From assembly GCA_903872505.1 (NCBI GenBank), contig CAIQKV010000086.1, positions 1-64,000 of the forward strand: a stretch of DNA of 64,000 nt, in the 5' to 3' direction. Positions 42,824-51,030 of this stretch are shown in pieces (position 1 is the first letter of the stretch; each line of letters opens with the position of its first letter). The notes under the pieces are model-generated. The model worked only from the letters and a program-made list of their open reading frames with translations, was not told the origin of the DNA and did no database searches. The stretch comes from an uncultured Opitutia bacterium (GTDB taxonomy: Bacteria; Verrucomicrobiota; Verrucomicrobiia; Opitutales; Opitutaceae). A program made the translations under genes and the position numbers.

Positions 42824-44122
42824 GTGCTCCGCGCCCTCGCCATCGACTTCAATTCCTTCTTCGCCTCCGTCGAGCAGCAGGAGCGGCCGGAGCTGCGCGG
42901 GCAGCCGCTGATCGTCGTGCCGGTCCTGGCCGAGACCTCGGGCGCCATCGCGGTCAGCCTCGAGGCCAAGCAACTGGGCCTGAAGCGCAATTGCCGCGTC
43001 GCGGAGGCCCGCCGGCAGATCCCCGGCATCACCGTCGTCGAGGCGCGCCCGGAGGTGTACATCGCGTACCACCGCCGGCTGAAGGAGGTCGTCGAGTCCC
43101 TCGCGCTGGTGAAAAAGATCCAGTCTATCGACGAACTCGAGTGCGAGCTGTCCGGCGTGCTCGCCGAGCCGAAACGCGCCCTCCGCGTCGCCGAGGAAAT
43201 CCGCGCGAAGATCTACGCCCAAGTCGGCCGCTGCCTGCGCTGCTCCATCGGCATCGGCCCGAACTGGTTCCTGGCCAAGCTCGCCTCCGACATCATGAAG
43301 CCCGACGGGCTCGTCCTCCTCGACGAGGCCGACATTCCCGCAAAAATCCTCGGCATCGAGCTGGGCGACTTCACCGGCATCGGCGAAAACATGGAAAAGC
43401 GCCTGCGCGCCGCCGGGATCGACAACGTCGCCAAGCTCTACGCCGCGGACAGCGCCCGGCTCCGCAGCATCTGGGGCAGCGTCGAGGGTGCCCGGTTCCA
43501 CGACTGGCTGCACGGCGGCGTGCAGGAGCGCGAGCCGGTGAAGCACAGCACCATCGGCCACAGCGCCGTGCTCTCCCCGGAAAAACGCAACGCCCCCGCC
43601 GCGCTCGCCGTGCTCCACCGCCTGCTGCAAAAGGCTGCGATGCGGCTGCGCCACGAGGGTTTTTACGCCGGCGGGCTGCGGCTCGCGGTAAGCTACCGCG
43701 ACGCCACGGAGTGGAACGACGACCTGCGCTTCAACGAGACCCAGGACACCCTTCACTTCACGCACGTGCTGAACCAGCTCTGGGCCCGCCGGCCGAAGGC
43801 CCACTCGGCCAAGGCGCCGCTGCAGGTCGGCGTCATCCTCGACCGCCTGCTCGCCTCGGACCTGCACACCGCCGACCTCTTCGAGGCCGCCAAGGAATCC
43901 AGCCGCACGCGCCTGCTCGGCGCCGTCGACACGCTCAACCAGACCTTTGGGAAGAACTCCGTCTACTTCGGCGGCGCGCACGGCGCCACCGCGTACGCGC
44001 CGATGCGCATCGCCTTCACGCGCATCCCGGAGCCCGAGATCGAGGAGATCGACGCCCGGCGCGGCCGCCGGCTCCGGCCGAAGCAGGTTCCGCCGTCCCC
44101 GCCCCCGGCCGCGGAGGAATAA
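42824..44122 (+). CDS. Y-family translesion DNA polymerase
   Basis: 432 residues from the GTG at 42824, which puts the conserved LRALAIDFNSFFASVEQQ at the very N-terminus (GTG 42809 adds five residues). Metal ligands are Asp8 and Asp103/Glu104 (IQSIDELECELS, the SIDE motif). CRCSIGIGPNWFLAKLASD style palm/fingers motifs and a helix-hairpin-helix (LGDFTGIGENMEKRL) are present. The little-finger domain is divergent and no beta-clamp motif is evident at the tail. Expected role: error-prone bypass synthesis. Not near imuA/dnaE2. Confidence 0.88.
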   Translation: MLRALAIDFNSFFASVEQQERPELRGQPLIVVPVLAETSGAIAVSLEAKQLGLKRNCRVAEARRQIPGITVVEARPEVYIAYHRRLKEVVESLALVKKIQSIDELECELSGVLAEPKRALRVAEEIRAKIYAQVGRCLRCSIGIGPNWFLAKLASDIMKPDGLVLLDEADIPAKILGIELGDFTGIGENMEKRLRAAGIDNVAKLYAADSARLRSIWGSVEGARFHDWLHGGVQEREPVKHSTIGHSAVLSPEKRNAPAALAVLHRLLQKAAMRLRHEGFYAGGLRLAVSYRDATEWNDDLRFNETQDTLHFTHVLNQLWARRPKAHSAKAPLQVGVILDRLLASDLHTADLFEAAKESSRTRLLGAVDTLNQTFGKNSVYFGGAHGATAYAPMRIAFTRIPEPEIEEIDARRGRRLRPKQVPPSPPPAAEE

Positions 44123-44164
44123 TCCCGGCTTGGACCCGCCCGCACAGTCCGGTAGTCCTATGCC

Positions 44165-45154
44165 GTGAAGACCCCGTGCCTGCTGTTCACCTCACCCGGC
44201 CAGGTCACGCTGGGCGAAACCGAGATTCCCGCGCCGGGCCCGGGCGAAGTCCTGCTGCGCACCCTGTTTTCCACCGTCAGTCCCGGCACGGAACTCCGGG
44301 TGTTTTCAGGCCGGCAGGGGCGGATGCCCGCGTTCCCCGTGATTCCCGGCTACACCGCCACGGCGGAGGTGCTCGAGGCCGGGCCGGGCGTTTCCCTCCT
44401 TCCGGGTACCACGGTGTTCGTCCCCGGGGGCAGCCGGCGGTGCAGCCATGCGGTGTGCTGGGGCGCGCATGTGGCCCATTCCGTGCACGCGGCCGCCAAC
44501 GTCTTTCCGCTGCCCGCCGGGGTGGCGCCGCTGGCGGGCAGCCTGACGAAGCTCGTCGCAATCGCCGGCCACGGCGTGCGCGCCGCCACCGCGCAGCCCG
44601 GTGAAACCGTCGCGGTGGTCGGGCTCGGGCCCATCGGGTTGCTCGCGGCCCGCCTGCACCACGCCGCGGGCGCCCGCGTGTTCGCCGCCGACCGCGATCC
44701 GGCGCGAGTGGAACTCGCCCGGGCCGGCGGCCTCACCGCCGTCCGCATCACGCAGTCGCTCGCGGCGGATCTCGCGCCCCTGCTGGGCGCCGGGGCGGAC
44801 GTGGTGGTGGACGCCACGGGGGTGGCGCCGGTGCTCAACGAGGCAATCCCGCTGGGCCGGCCGCCGACGCCCGGGGAACCCTCCTCCGGGTCCGCGCGCA
44901 TCGTCGTGCAAGGCAGTTATGCCGAGCCCATGCCGCTCAGCTACGAGACCTGTGCCCGCGGCGAGTACCACCTCCTTTTTCCCCACGACCATCAGGCGGG
45001 GGACGTGACCATGGCGCTCGACCTCATGGCTCGCCGCCGGCTCGTCGTGGACGACCTCCTGACGACGATTCTCGCCCCGGCGGAAGCAGCCCTGGGCTAC
45101 GCCCGCCTGCAACGGCGCGAGGCGTTGCTCGTGTCCTTCGATTGGCGGCGCTGA
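44165..45154 (+). CDS. Zinc-free medium-chain dehydrogenase (MDR)
   Basis: 329 residues, GTG start at 44165 (the only in-frame start near the beginning). MDR fold: GroES-like domain then Rossmann domain with GLGPIG at 153-158 and ADRDPARVELARAGG. The catalytic-zinc Cys and the following His/Glu ligands of alcohol dehydrogenases are missing (the corresponding region reads SPGTELRVFSGRQG), resembling the BchC/quinone-reductase-type branch. NAD(P)H-dependent; substrate unknown. It precedes rpmH by 119 bases. Confidence 0.85.
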   Translation: MKTPCLLFTSPGQVTLGETEIPAPGPGEVLLRTLFSTVSPGTELRVFSGRQGRMPAFPVIPGYTATAEVLEAGPGVSLLPGTTVFVPGGSRRCSHAVCWGAHVAHSVHAAANVFPLPAGVAPLAGSLTKLVAIAGHGVRAATAQPGETVAVVGLGPIGLLAARLHHAAGARVFAADRDPARVELARAGGLTAVRITQSLAADLAPLLGAGADVVVDATGVAPVLNEAIPLGRPPTPGEPSSGSARIVVQGSYAEPMPLSYETCARGEYHLLFPHDHQAGDVTMALDLMARRRLVVDDLLTTILAPAEAALGYARLQRREALLVSFDWRR

Positions 45155-45220
45155 CGGGCATTTCGCGCCGGATCCACGAAGGCGTTACAAACCGGGCTAA
45201 ACATCCCATAAACCCAGCCC

Positions 45221-45226
45221 TTGACA
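45221..45226 (+). promoter_or_regulatory. Possible -35 element upstream of rpmH
   Basis: TTGACA, a perfect sigma-70 -35 hexamer, lies 48 bases upstream of rpmH. At a 17-base spacing the -10 position reads CACCTC, which is poor, so this is weak support for a promoter. Confidence 0.3.
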
Positions 45227-45273
45227 CCCCTCCCGGCGTCGGGCACCTCTGACCCTCTTTTTCTTCAAAAGTC

Positions 45274-45411
45274 ATGCAACCCACATTCCGCCCACACCGC
45301 AAGAAGCGCGCCCGCAAGATTGGTTATCGTGCCCGCATGGCCACCCGTGGTGGCCGCAAGGTCATCAAGTCCCGCCGGCTCAAGGGCCGCAAGCGCCTGA
45401 CGGTGGTCTGA
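45274..45411 (+). CDS. rpmH: 50S ribosomal protein L34
   Basis: 45 residues, very basic and complete. The family pattern is plain: [20 protein letters not shown] followed by [20 protein letters not shown]34 sits in the large ribosomal subunit near 23S rRNA domain I. It heads the classic rpmH-rnpA-yidD-yidC order; rnpA starts 29 bases on. Too short for many ORF callers. Confidence 0.97.
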   Translation: MQPTFRPHRKKRARKIGYRARMATRGGRKVIKSRRLKGRKRLTVV

Positions 45412-45440
45412 CCCCGCGCGCCTGCGCGAGCCGCGTCCTC

Positions 45441-45815
45441 ATGCGCTTCCGCCCTGAGCAGCATTTGCGGCGCCCGGGTGATTTTCGCACCGTACGGGAG
45501 CAGGGCCGCCGGATCGACTGCGGGGCCTTCACCGTCTGGTTTTTCCGCCGCGCCGCCGCGCCGGCCCCGTCCGACCTTCCGCGCGTCGGCGTGGTCGCCT
45601 CGATCGCCTCGGTCGGCGGCGCCGTCCAGCGCAACCGCGCCAAGCGCCGCCTGCGCGAGGTTTTCCGGGAGCACCAGACCCTGGTGCCGGCCGGTTCCGA
45701 CCTTCTTTTGGTTGCGCGGGCCGCGGTCAATCGGCTCGACTACCCCGCCCTGGCGCAGAAATTCACCGACGCCTGCCGCAAACTTTTCCCGCCCGCCCCC
45801 TCCGCCCATGCCTGA
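45441..45815 (+). CDS. rnpA: Ribonuclease P protein component
   Basis: 124 residues. The RNR signature is [19 protein letters not shown] at residues 59-77, following the beta-sheet that ends in [10 protein letters not shown]. This basic protein binds the RNase P RNA and helps it cut 5' leaders from tRNA precursors. The gene for the RNA was not found in this window. It overlaps yidD by 8 bases. Confidence 0.95.
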   Translation: MRFRPEQHLRRPGDFRTVREQGRRIDCGAFTVWFFRRAAAPAPSDLPRVGVVASIASVGGAVQRNRAKRRLREVFREHQTLVPAGSDLLLVARAAVNRLDYPALAQKFTDACRKLFPPAPSAHA

Positions 45816-46140
45816 GCGCCCGTCCCTTGCCGCCCGTGTCTTTCGCCTGCCGGCGTCGGCCCTGCTCGGCCTGATCTGGCTCTACCAGCGCACGCTGTCG
45901 CCGGTCCTGCCGGCGGTCTTCGGCGCGGCCTGCGGCTGCCGCTTCTCCCCGACCTGCTCGCACTACGCCGCCGAGGCCGTGCGCACCCACGGCGCGCTCC
46001 GGGGCACCCTGCTCGCGGCCCGCCGCCTCGTGAAGTGCACGCCGCTGCACCCGGGCGGCTTCGACCCGGTGCCGGCGCGCGGCGCCCGCGGCGAATTTTC
46101 CTGTGTCAGGGTCGCCAAGGCCACTCCGGCTGAAGGCTGA
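45808..46140 (+). CDS. yidD: Membrane protein insertion efficiency factor YidD
   Basis: 110 residues, slightly longer than usual (~75-100). Diagnostic motif: [17 protein letters not shown], then [20 protein letters not shown] and [10 protein letters not shown]. An N-terminal hydrophobic segment precedes it. YidD assists YidC-dependent insertion. The ATG lies within the end of rnpA (8-base overlap), and yidC begins 29 bases after the stop. Confidence 0.95.
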   Translation: MPERPSLAARVFRLPASALLGLIWLYQRTLSPVLPAVFGAACGCRFSPTCSHYAAEAVRTHGALRGTLLAARRLVKCTPLHPGGFDPVPARGARGEFSCVRVAKATPAEG

Positions 46141-46169
46141 TCACTGCCCGCTCACCCCTCCCCTTTTTC

Positions 46170-47978
46170 ATGGACAAAAAGAACACCATCATCGGCGCCC
46201 TGCTCATCATCGCGGCATTCGGGAGCCTTTATCTGGGCCAGAAATACGCCCCGCCGCCGCCGGCCACGCCCCCGCCGGTGAGCACCGCCGTGGTGAAGTC
46301 CGTCGATGCCGCCACCGGCGCCGCCAACGTGCCCGGCTCGCCGGCCGCCCCCGGCACCGGCCCGGCCGCGTTCACCGCCGTGGCCAAGGACGTCTCCGCC
46401 GCCGCCGTCACCACCCTCGAGAACGAGTACATCACGGTGCACTTCACCAATTTCGGCGGCGCCATCCGCGACGTCGCGCTGCGGAAGTTTCCCGCCGAGC
46501 TCGGCCATCCCGCGTCCTATGTCTTCAACGCGGTGCACACCGACCCGATGCTCGCGTTCGTCGACTTCCCCGGCCTCGACCGCAACACCGGCTTCGAGCT
46601 CGTCTCGGCGAGCGCCACCGAGGTTGTCTACCGCGCCGTGTTCGGCGCGCAGCTTGAGGTCACGCGCCGCTACAGCCTCGTCGCGACCCCGGACGCCAAG
46701 CACGACCCCTACCAGATCCGGAACGAGACCACGTTCCGCAACCTCACCGACAAGCCCGCCTCGCTGGCGCGCTTCGCGCTCAGCCTCGGCACCGCCGCCC
46801 CGGTCAGCGACACCGTCTACGGCCAGATCGTCTCCACCGGCTACTCCGACGGCAACAGCCAGACGTTCATCCTCCGGAGCAAGCTCGACGGCGGCAGCGG
46901 CATCCTCGGCATCGGCGCCAGCGAGACCAAGTCCTCCCTCGCCAGCCCCGGCCCGGTCGCGTGGGCCTCGGTCGACAACCAGTTCTTCGCCGGGATCCTC
47001 ACGCCCGACCAGCCCGGCGCGGGCCTGATCACCAACCGCGTCAAGCTGCTCCCCGCCGCGCCGGACACGCAGCACACCGCCTACGGGCTCTCCGGCGCCG
47101 CGCAGTTCGACCTCAAGCCGCTCGCCGCGCACGGCGAGGCGACCCTCGGGCTCAGCTTCTACGTCGGCCCGAAGGAATACCGCCGCCTGTCCAACTCGGA
47201 CGTGTTCAAGGCCGACCAGGACAAGGTCATGCAGTTCGGCTTCTTCAAGTTCTTCAGCCAGCTCCTGCTCACGCTCATGACCTGGGTGCACAAGTCGCTC
47301 CCGAACTGGGGCCTCGCCATCATCGTCACCACGCTGATCCTGAAGGTCGTCTTCCTGCCCTTCACGCTCGCCGCCTCCCGCTCGGCCAAGCGCATGCAGA
47401 AGATCCAGCCCGAGATGCAGGCCGTCCGCGAAAAATTCAAGGACAACCCCCAGAAGCTGCAGGCGGCCACGATGGAGCTCTTCAAGCAGCACAAGGTGAA
47501 CCCGCTCGGCGGCTGCATCCCCATCCTGATCACGATGCCGTTTTTCTTCGGCTTCTTCCAGATGCTGCGCAGCGCGGCGGAACTGCGGTTCTCGCCCTTC
47601 CTCTGGGCCCCCGACCTCGCGTCCGCCGACACGGTCGGCCACGTGTTCGGCCTGCCCATCAACATCATGCCGATCCTCATGGGCGCCACGATGATCATCC
47701 AGATGCGCCTCACGCCGCAGCCGTCGGTCGACAACGCCCAGGCCAAGATGCTCAAGTTCATGCCCTGGATCTTCACGCTGTTCTGCTACACCTTCTCCTG
47801 CGCGCTCGCCCTCTACTCGACCGTCAACGGCGTCTTCACCATCGTCCAGCAGCTCGTCATCAACCGGATGAAGGACGAGGGCGACGTCGCCTCGCCCGCC
47901 GGGATCGCCATGGAGGACGCCGCCGCCCTCGCCGGCAAGCCGATGAAGAACGTCACGCCCAAGAAGCCGAAAAAATAG
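46170..47978 (+). CDS. yidC: Membrane protein insertase YidC
   Basis: 602 residues, the Gram-negative architecture. N-terminal membrane anchor (IIGALLIIAAFGSLYLGQ), Pro/Ala/Val linker, a large periplasmic beta-domain (residues ~75-330) and a five-helix insertase core (from FKFFSQLLLTLMTWVHKSLP near residue 355). The conserved cytosolic hairpin RSAKRMQKIQPEMQAVREKF is present, then NPLGGCIPILITMPFFFGFF. C-terminus is Lys/Pro-rich (TPKKPKK). It inserts inner-membrane proteins alone or with Sec. Jag/trmE do not follow; yebC comes next. Confidence 0.97.
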   Translation: MDKKNTIIGALLIIAAFGSLYLGQKYAPPPPATPPPVSTAVVKSVDAATGAANVPGSPAAPGTGPAAFTAVAKDVSAAAVTTLENEYITVHFTNFGGAIRDVALRKFPAELGHPASYVFNAVHTDPMLAFVDFPGLDRNTGFELVSASATEVVYRAVFGAQLEVTRRYSLVATPDAKHDPYQIRNETTFRNLTDKPASLARFALSLGTAAPVSDTVYGQIVSTGYSDGNSQTFILRSKLDGGSGILGIGASETKSSLASPGPVAWASVDNQFFAGILTPDQPGAGLITNRVKLLPAAPDTQHTAYGLSGAAQFDLKPLAAHGEATLGLSFYVGPKEYRRLSNSDVFKADQDKVMQFGFFKFFSQLLLTLMTWVHKSLPNWGLAIIVTTLILKVVFLPFTLAASRSAKRMQKIQPEMQAVREKFKDNPQKLQAATMELFKQHKVNPLGGCIPILITMPFFFGFFQMLRSAAELRFSPFLWAPDLASADTVGHVFGLPINIMPILMGATMIIQMRLTPQPSVDNAQAKMLKFMPWIFTLFCYTFSCALALYSTVNGVFTIVQQLVINRMKDEGDVASPAGIAMEDAAALAGKPMKNVTPKKPKK

Positions 47979-48060
47979 CCCGGAAATGCCCGGCGGGGCC
48001 GCAAACTCCCGCCGCGGCCGTTGTTTCTTCTTTCACCTTTCTCCTTTCATTTTTTTCCCC

Positions 48061-48810
48061 ATGGCCGGCCACAACAAATGGTCCAAAGTCAAACGCGCGA
48101 AGGCGGTCACCGACGCGCGCAAGGGCAAGGTGTTCTCCCGCCTCTCGCGGGACATCACCAATGCCGCCAAGTCCGGCGGCGATCCTGGCGCCAACGCCCG
48201 CCTGCGCACGCTGCTGCTGCAGGCGCGCGACGCCAACATGCCCGTCGAAAACGTCGACCGCGCCATCAAGAAGGGCACGGGTGAGCTGCCCGGCGTCGTG
48301 TTCGAGGAAATCACCTACGAGGGCTACGGCCCCGGCGGCGTCGCCTTCATCGTCAAGACGTTGACCGACAACAAGGCGCGCGCCGCCCAGGAAACCCGCT
48401 CCACCTTCGCCCACCACGCCGGCAACCTCGCCAGCACCGGCGCCGTCGCCTTCCAGTTCCTGCATGCCGGCCAGTTTCTGCTCACCAAGGACAAGACCAC
48501 CGAGGACGCCCTCCTGGAGATCGCGCTCGAAGCGGGCGCCGACGACGTCATCACGAGCGAGCAGGGCTTCGAGATCCGCTGCAGCATCCATGCCTTCGAC
48601 CGGGTCTCCCACGCGCTCGAGGTGAAGGGCCTCAAGCCCGACAGCGCCGAGATTGCGTACATCCCTGTCACCACCATGCCGGTGACCGACGTCGCGGTCG
48701 CCCGGACCCTGTTCAAGCTTCACGATGCGCTCGAAGAACAGGAGGACGTGCAGGCCGTCTTTTCCAACGAGGAAATGGACGAGGCCGTCAGCGCCGCCGC
48801 GCAAACCTGA
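48061..48810 (+). CDS. yebC: YebC/PmpR family regulator (TACO1-like)
   Basis: 249 residues, full length. N-terminus AGHNKWSKVKRAKAVTDARK is the family hallmark, followed by GGDPGANARLRTLLLQARDA, YEGYGPGGVAFIVK and a late LKPDSAEIAYIPVT. Members act as transcriptional regulators in some bacteria and as ribosome-associated factors easing translation through proline tracts in others. It lies 82 bases after yidC. Confidence 0.95.
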   Translation: MAGHNKWSKVKRAKAVTDARKGKVFSRLSRDITNAAKSGGDPGANARLRTLLLQARDANMPVENVDRAIKKGTGELPGVVFEEITYEGYGPGGVAFIVKTLTDNKARAAQETRSTFAHHAGNLASTGAVAFQFLHAGQFLLTKDKTTEDALLEIALEAGADDVITSEQGFEIRCSIHAFDRVSHALEVKGLKPDSAEIAYIPVTTMPVTDVAVARTLFKLHDALEEQEDVQAVFSNEEMDEAVSAAAQT

Positions 48811-48847
48811 GTCGGGCCGGTCCCCGAACCGCCAGCCAAACCGCATC

Positions 48848-48864
48848 GCGGGTCAAAGCCCCGC
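48848..48864. repeat. GGGTC-type intergenic hairpin 4
   Basis: GCGGGTC and GCCCCGC arms (one mismatch) with an AAA loop, 38 bases after the yebC stop. Same stem and loop style as 35818-35838. Confidence 0.45.
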
Positions 48865-48942
48865 CCGACCCCCAACCCTTGTCATAATGACATCCGCGGC
48901 CCTTGTCTCGCGCCCGGCCGCCGCAATCATCTCCCCTCTCGT

Positions 48943-50127
48943 ATGACCGACCCCGAGGAAAACGAGCCCGCCTTCAGCTCCCTTGCGCCCGGTGAGCTCG
49001 GCCTCGTCGCGCCGCGGGACTTCGTTTGCGCGTCGCCGTTCACCTTCAAGAGCGGCCAGGTGCTGCCCGGCTTCACGCTCCGCTACGAGACCTACGGCAC
49101 GCTCAGCGCCACGCGCGACAACGCCATCCTCATCTGCCACGCGCTCAGCGGCGACCACCATTGCGCCGGCGTCCACTCGGCCGACGACCGCAAGCCCGGC
49201 TGGTGGAACAACCTGATCGGCCCCGGCAAGGCCGTGGACACCTCGCGGTTCTTCGTGGTCTGCGCCAACGTCCTCGGCGGCTGCGTCGGTTCCAGCGGCC
49301 CGTCCTCGACCGATCCCGCCACCGGCCGGACCTACGGCATCAGCTTCCCGTTCGTCACCATCCTCGACATGGTGCGCTCGCAGAAGCTCCTGCTCGACCA
49401 CCTCGGCGTCGCCTCGCTCCACGCCGTCATCGGCGGCTCGATGGGCGGGATGACCGCCCTGCTGTTCGCGATCGAGTTTCCCCTGTTCACGCGGCGCGTG
49501 CTCGCCATGGCCACCACCTCGCGCGAGAGCGCGCAGGCCATCGCCTTCAACGAGGTCGGCCGGCAGGCGATCATGCAGGACCCCGACTGGAACCGCGGCG
49601 ACTACCCGAAGGGCGGCGGCCCGCGCGTCGGCCTCGCGATCGCGCGCATGATGGCCCACATCACCTACGTCTCGGACGCCTCGATGGACCGCAAGTTCGG
49701 CCGGCGGAAGAAGAACCCGGCGAACGGCGAGACCTACAACTTCGACGTCCAATTCGAGGTCGAGAGCTACCTGCGCCACCAGGGCCAGGCGTTCATCAAC
49801 CGCTTCGACGCCAACTCCTACCTCTACATCACCCGCGCGCTCGACCAGTTCGACCTGGCTCACGCCTACGGCTCGCTCGAGGCCGCCTTCGCGCCCGTGC
49901 AGGCCGAGTCGCTGATCGTCGGCTTCACCAGCGACTGGCTCTTCCCGCCCGAGCAGAACCGCCAGATCGCCCTCGCCCTCCTGCGCGCCGGCAAGCCGGC
50001 CAGCTACGCCGAGCTCGCCACCGACCTTGGCCACGACTCCTTCCTCCTCGAGTCCGACGACCTCTACGCGCTGGTCCGCGCCTTCCTCGAGCGCAACTCG
50101 GCCGCCGCGGTGGACTTCTCGATTTAA
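48943..50127 (+). CDS. metX: Homoserine O-acetyltransferase
   Basis: 394 residues, alpha/beta hydrolase fold. Nucleophile Ser166 in GGSMGGM; the charge-relay Asp and His are in VGFTSDWLFPPEQ (near 331) and LGHDSFLLE (near 363). ALSGDHHCAG and GWWNNLIGPGKAVDT are family-typical. It activates homoserine for methionine synthesis, using acetyl-CoA by family default, although acetyl versus succinyl specificity cannot be fixed by eye. Followed by metW, and its product is the substrate of the STR2-like enzyme at 14291 or a sulfhydrylase. Confidence 0.95.
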   Translation: MTDPEENEPAFSSLAPGELGLVAPRDFVCASPFTFKSGQVLPGFTLRYETYGTLSATRDNAILICHALSGDHHCAGVHSADDRKPGWWNNLIGPGKAVDTSRFFVVCANVLGGCVGSSGPSSTDPATGRTYGISFPFVTILDMVRSQKLLLDHLGVASLHAVIGGSMGGMTALLFAIEFPLFTRRVLAMATTSRESAQAIAFNEVGRQAIMQDPDWNRGDYPKGGGPRVGLAIARMMAHITYVSDASMDRKFGRRKKNPANGETYNFDVQFEVESYLRHQGQAFINRFDANSYLYITRALDQFDLAHAYGSLEAAFAPVQAESLIVGFTSDWLFPPEQNRQIALALLRAGKPASYAELATDLGHDSFLLESDDLYALVRAFLERNSAAAVDFSI

Positions 50128-50129
50128 AA

Positions 50130-50203
50130 ATGAGGAACTCAGGAAAACTGGCATCGGAGACCTCGGGATCGGCGGTTTTTTCCCGCCTTCCTGATTTCCC
50201 CAT
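50130..50203 (+). promoter_or_regulatory. Nested stem-loop between metX and metW
   Basis: Outer imperfect 16-base inverted repeat (50130-50145 with 50188-50203, 14 of 16 paired) encloses an inner GGCGG/CCGCC hairpin with a T-rich loop (50171-50187). It starts just after the metX stop. It might attenuate or process the metX-metW message, or be a decayed dispersed repeat. Confidence 0.5.
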
Positions 50204-50221
50204 TTCCGCCTCCGTCACCCC

Positions 50222-50827
50222 ATGACCAAGCTCGTCGAAAAACGCACGGTGGACATGGAGATCATCGGGGAGTGGGTGAACCCCGCCTCGCGGGTGCTGG
50301 ACCTCGGCTGCGGGCGCGGCGCACTCCTCCACTATCTCGTGCAGACCAAGGAGGCGGCGGCCGTGGGCGTGGATCTCGACTTCCGCCGCATCACCGCCTG
50401 CGTCGGGCGCGGGCTGTCCGCCTACCAGGGCGACATGACCACGTTCATGCGGCAGTTCCCCGACCGGCATTTCGACCGCGTCATCTGCTCGCGCACCGTG
50501 CAGGAGCTGGACGACCCGACCGGCGTCATCCTCGAGGCGCTGCGCGTCGGCCGCGCCGTCACCGTCGGCTTCGTCAACCACGGCTACTGGAAAAACCGCG
50601 TCGACGCCCTCCTCCGCGGCCGCAAGGTGCGCAACGCGGTCTACACCACCGAGTGGTTCGAGAGCCGGCCGGCCAATCCCGTCACCATCGCCGATTTCGA
50701 GCACTTCTGCGCGGCCAAGGGCATCACCGTCACCCGCCGTGCCCACCTGCTCGGCGACTGGCGTACCCCCTGCCGGGTGCTGCCGAATTTCTTCGCCGGC
50801 TACGCGCTCTACGATCTGGCGAAGTAG
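50222..50827 (+). CDS. metW: MetW family methyltransferase-like protein
   Basis: 201 residues. SAM-binding motif RVLDLGCGRGALLHYL (residues 24-39), then AVGVDLDFRRITACVGRGL and CSRTVQEL. MetW is regularly paired with MetX and supports its activity, possibly by binding it. The gene starts 94 bases after metX, separated by the nested stem-loop at 50130-50203. Confidence 0.93.
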   Translation: MTKLVEKRTVDMEIIGEWVNPASRVLDLGCGRGALLHYLVQTKEAAAVGVDLDFRRITACVGRGLSAYQGDMTTFMRQFPDRHFDRVICSRTVQELDDPTGVILEALRVGRAVTVGFVNHGYWKNRVDALLRGRKVRNAVYTTEWFESRPANPVTIADFEHFCAAKGITVTRRAHLLGDWRTPCRVLPNFFAGYALYDLAK

Positions 50828-50890
50828 GACGGACACGTCGGGGCCCTGTCACCCCACGTCCCTTTTCCTCCGCGACCGCGGGGGTTTAGC

Positions 50891-50921
50891 CCGCTTTATA
50901 ACCCAATAGGTTATAAAGCGG
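50891..50921. repeat. 5-nt-loop intergenic hairpin H5
   Basis: The strongest of the family: perfect 13-bp arms (50891-50903 and 50909-50921) around CAATA, followed by TTGGGCC. It lies between metW and the class V PLP gene, both on the plus strand, so it is not limited to convergent gene ends. Confidence 0.75.
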
Positions 50922-51030
50922 ATTGGGCCGAGTGCGCCCAGGTTGCCACCGGGCGAGGCGAATCCCGCACCTTCGGCCGGCGCGGCGGTTGAATTTTCCC
51001 CGTCGCCCCCCATGCTCCGCGCCCAACCCC

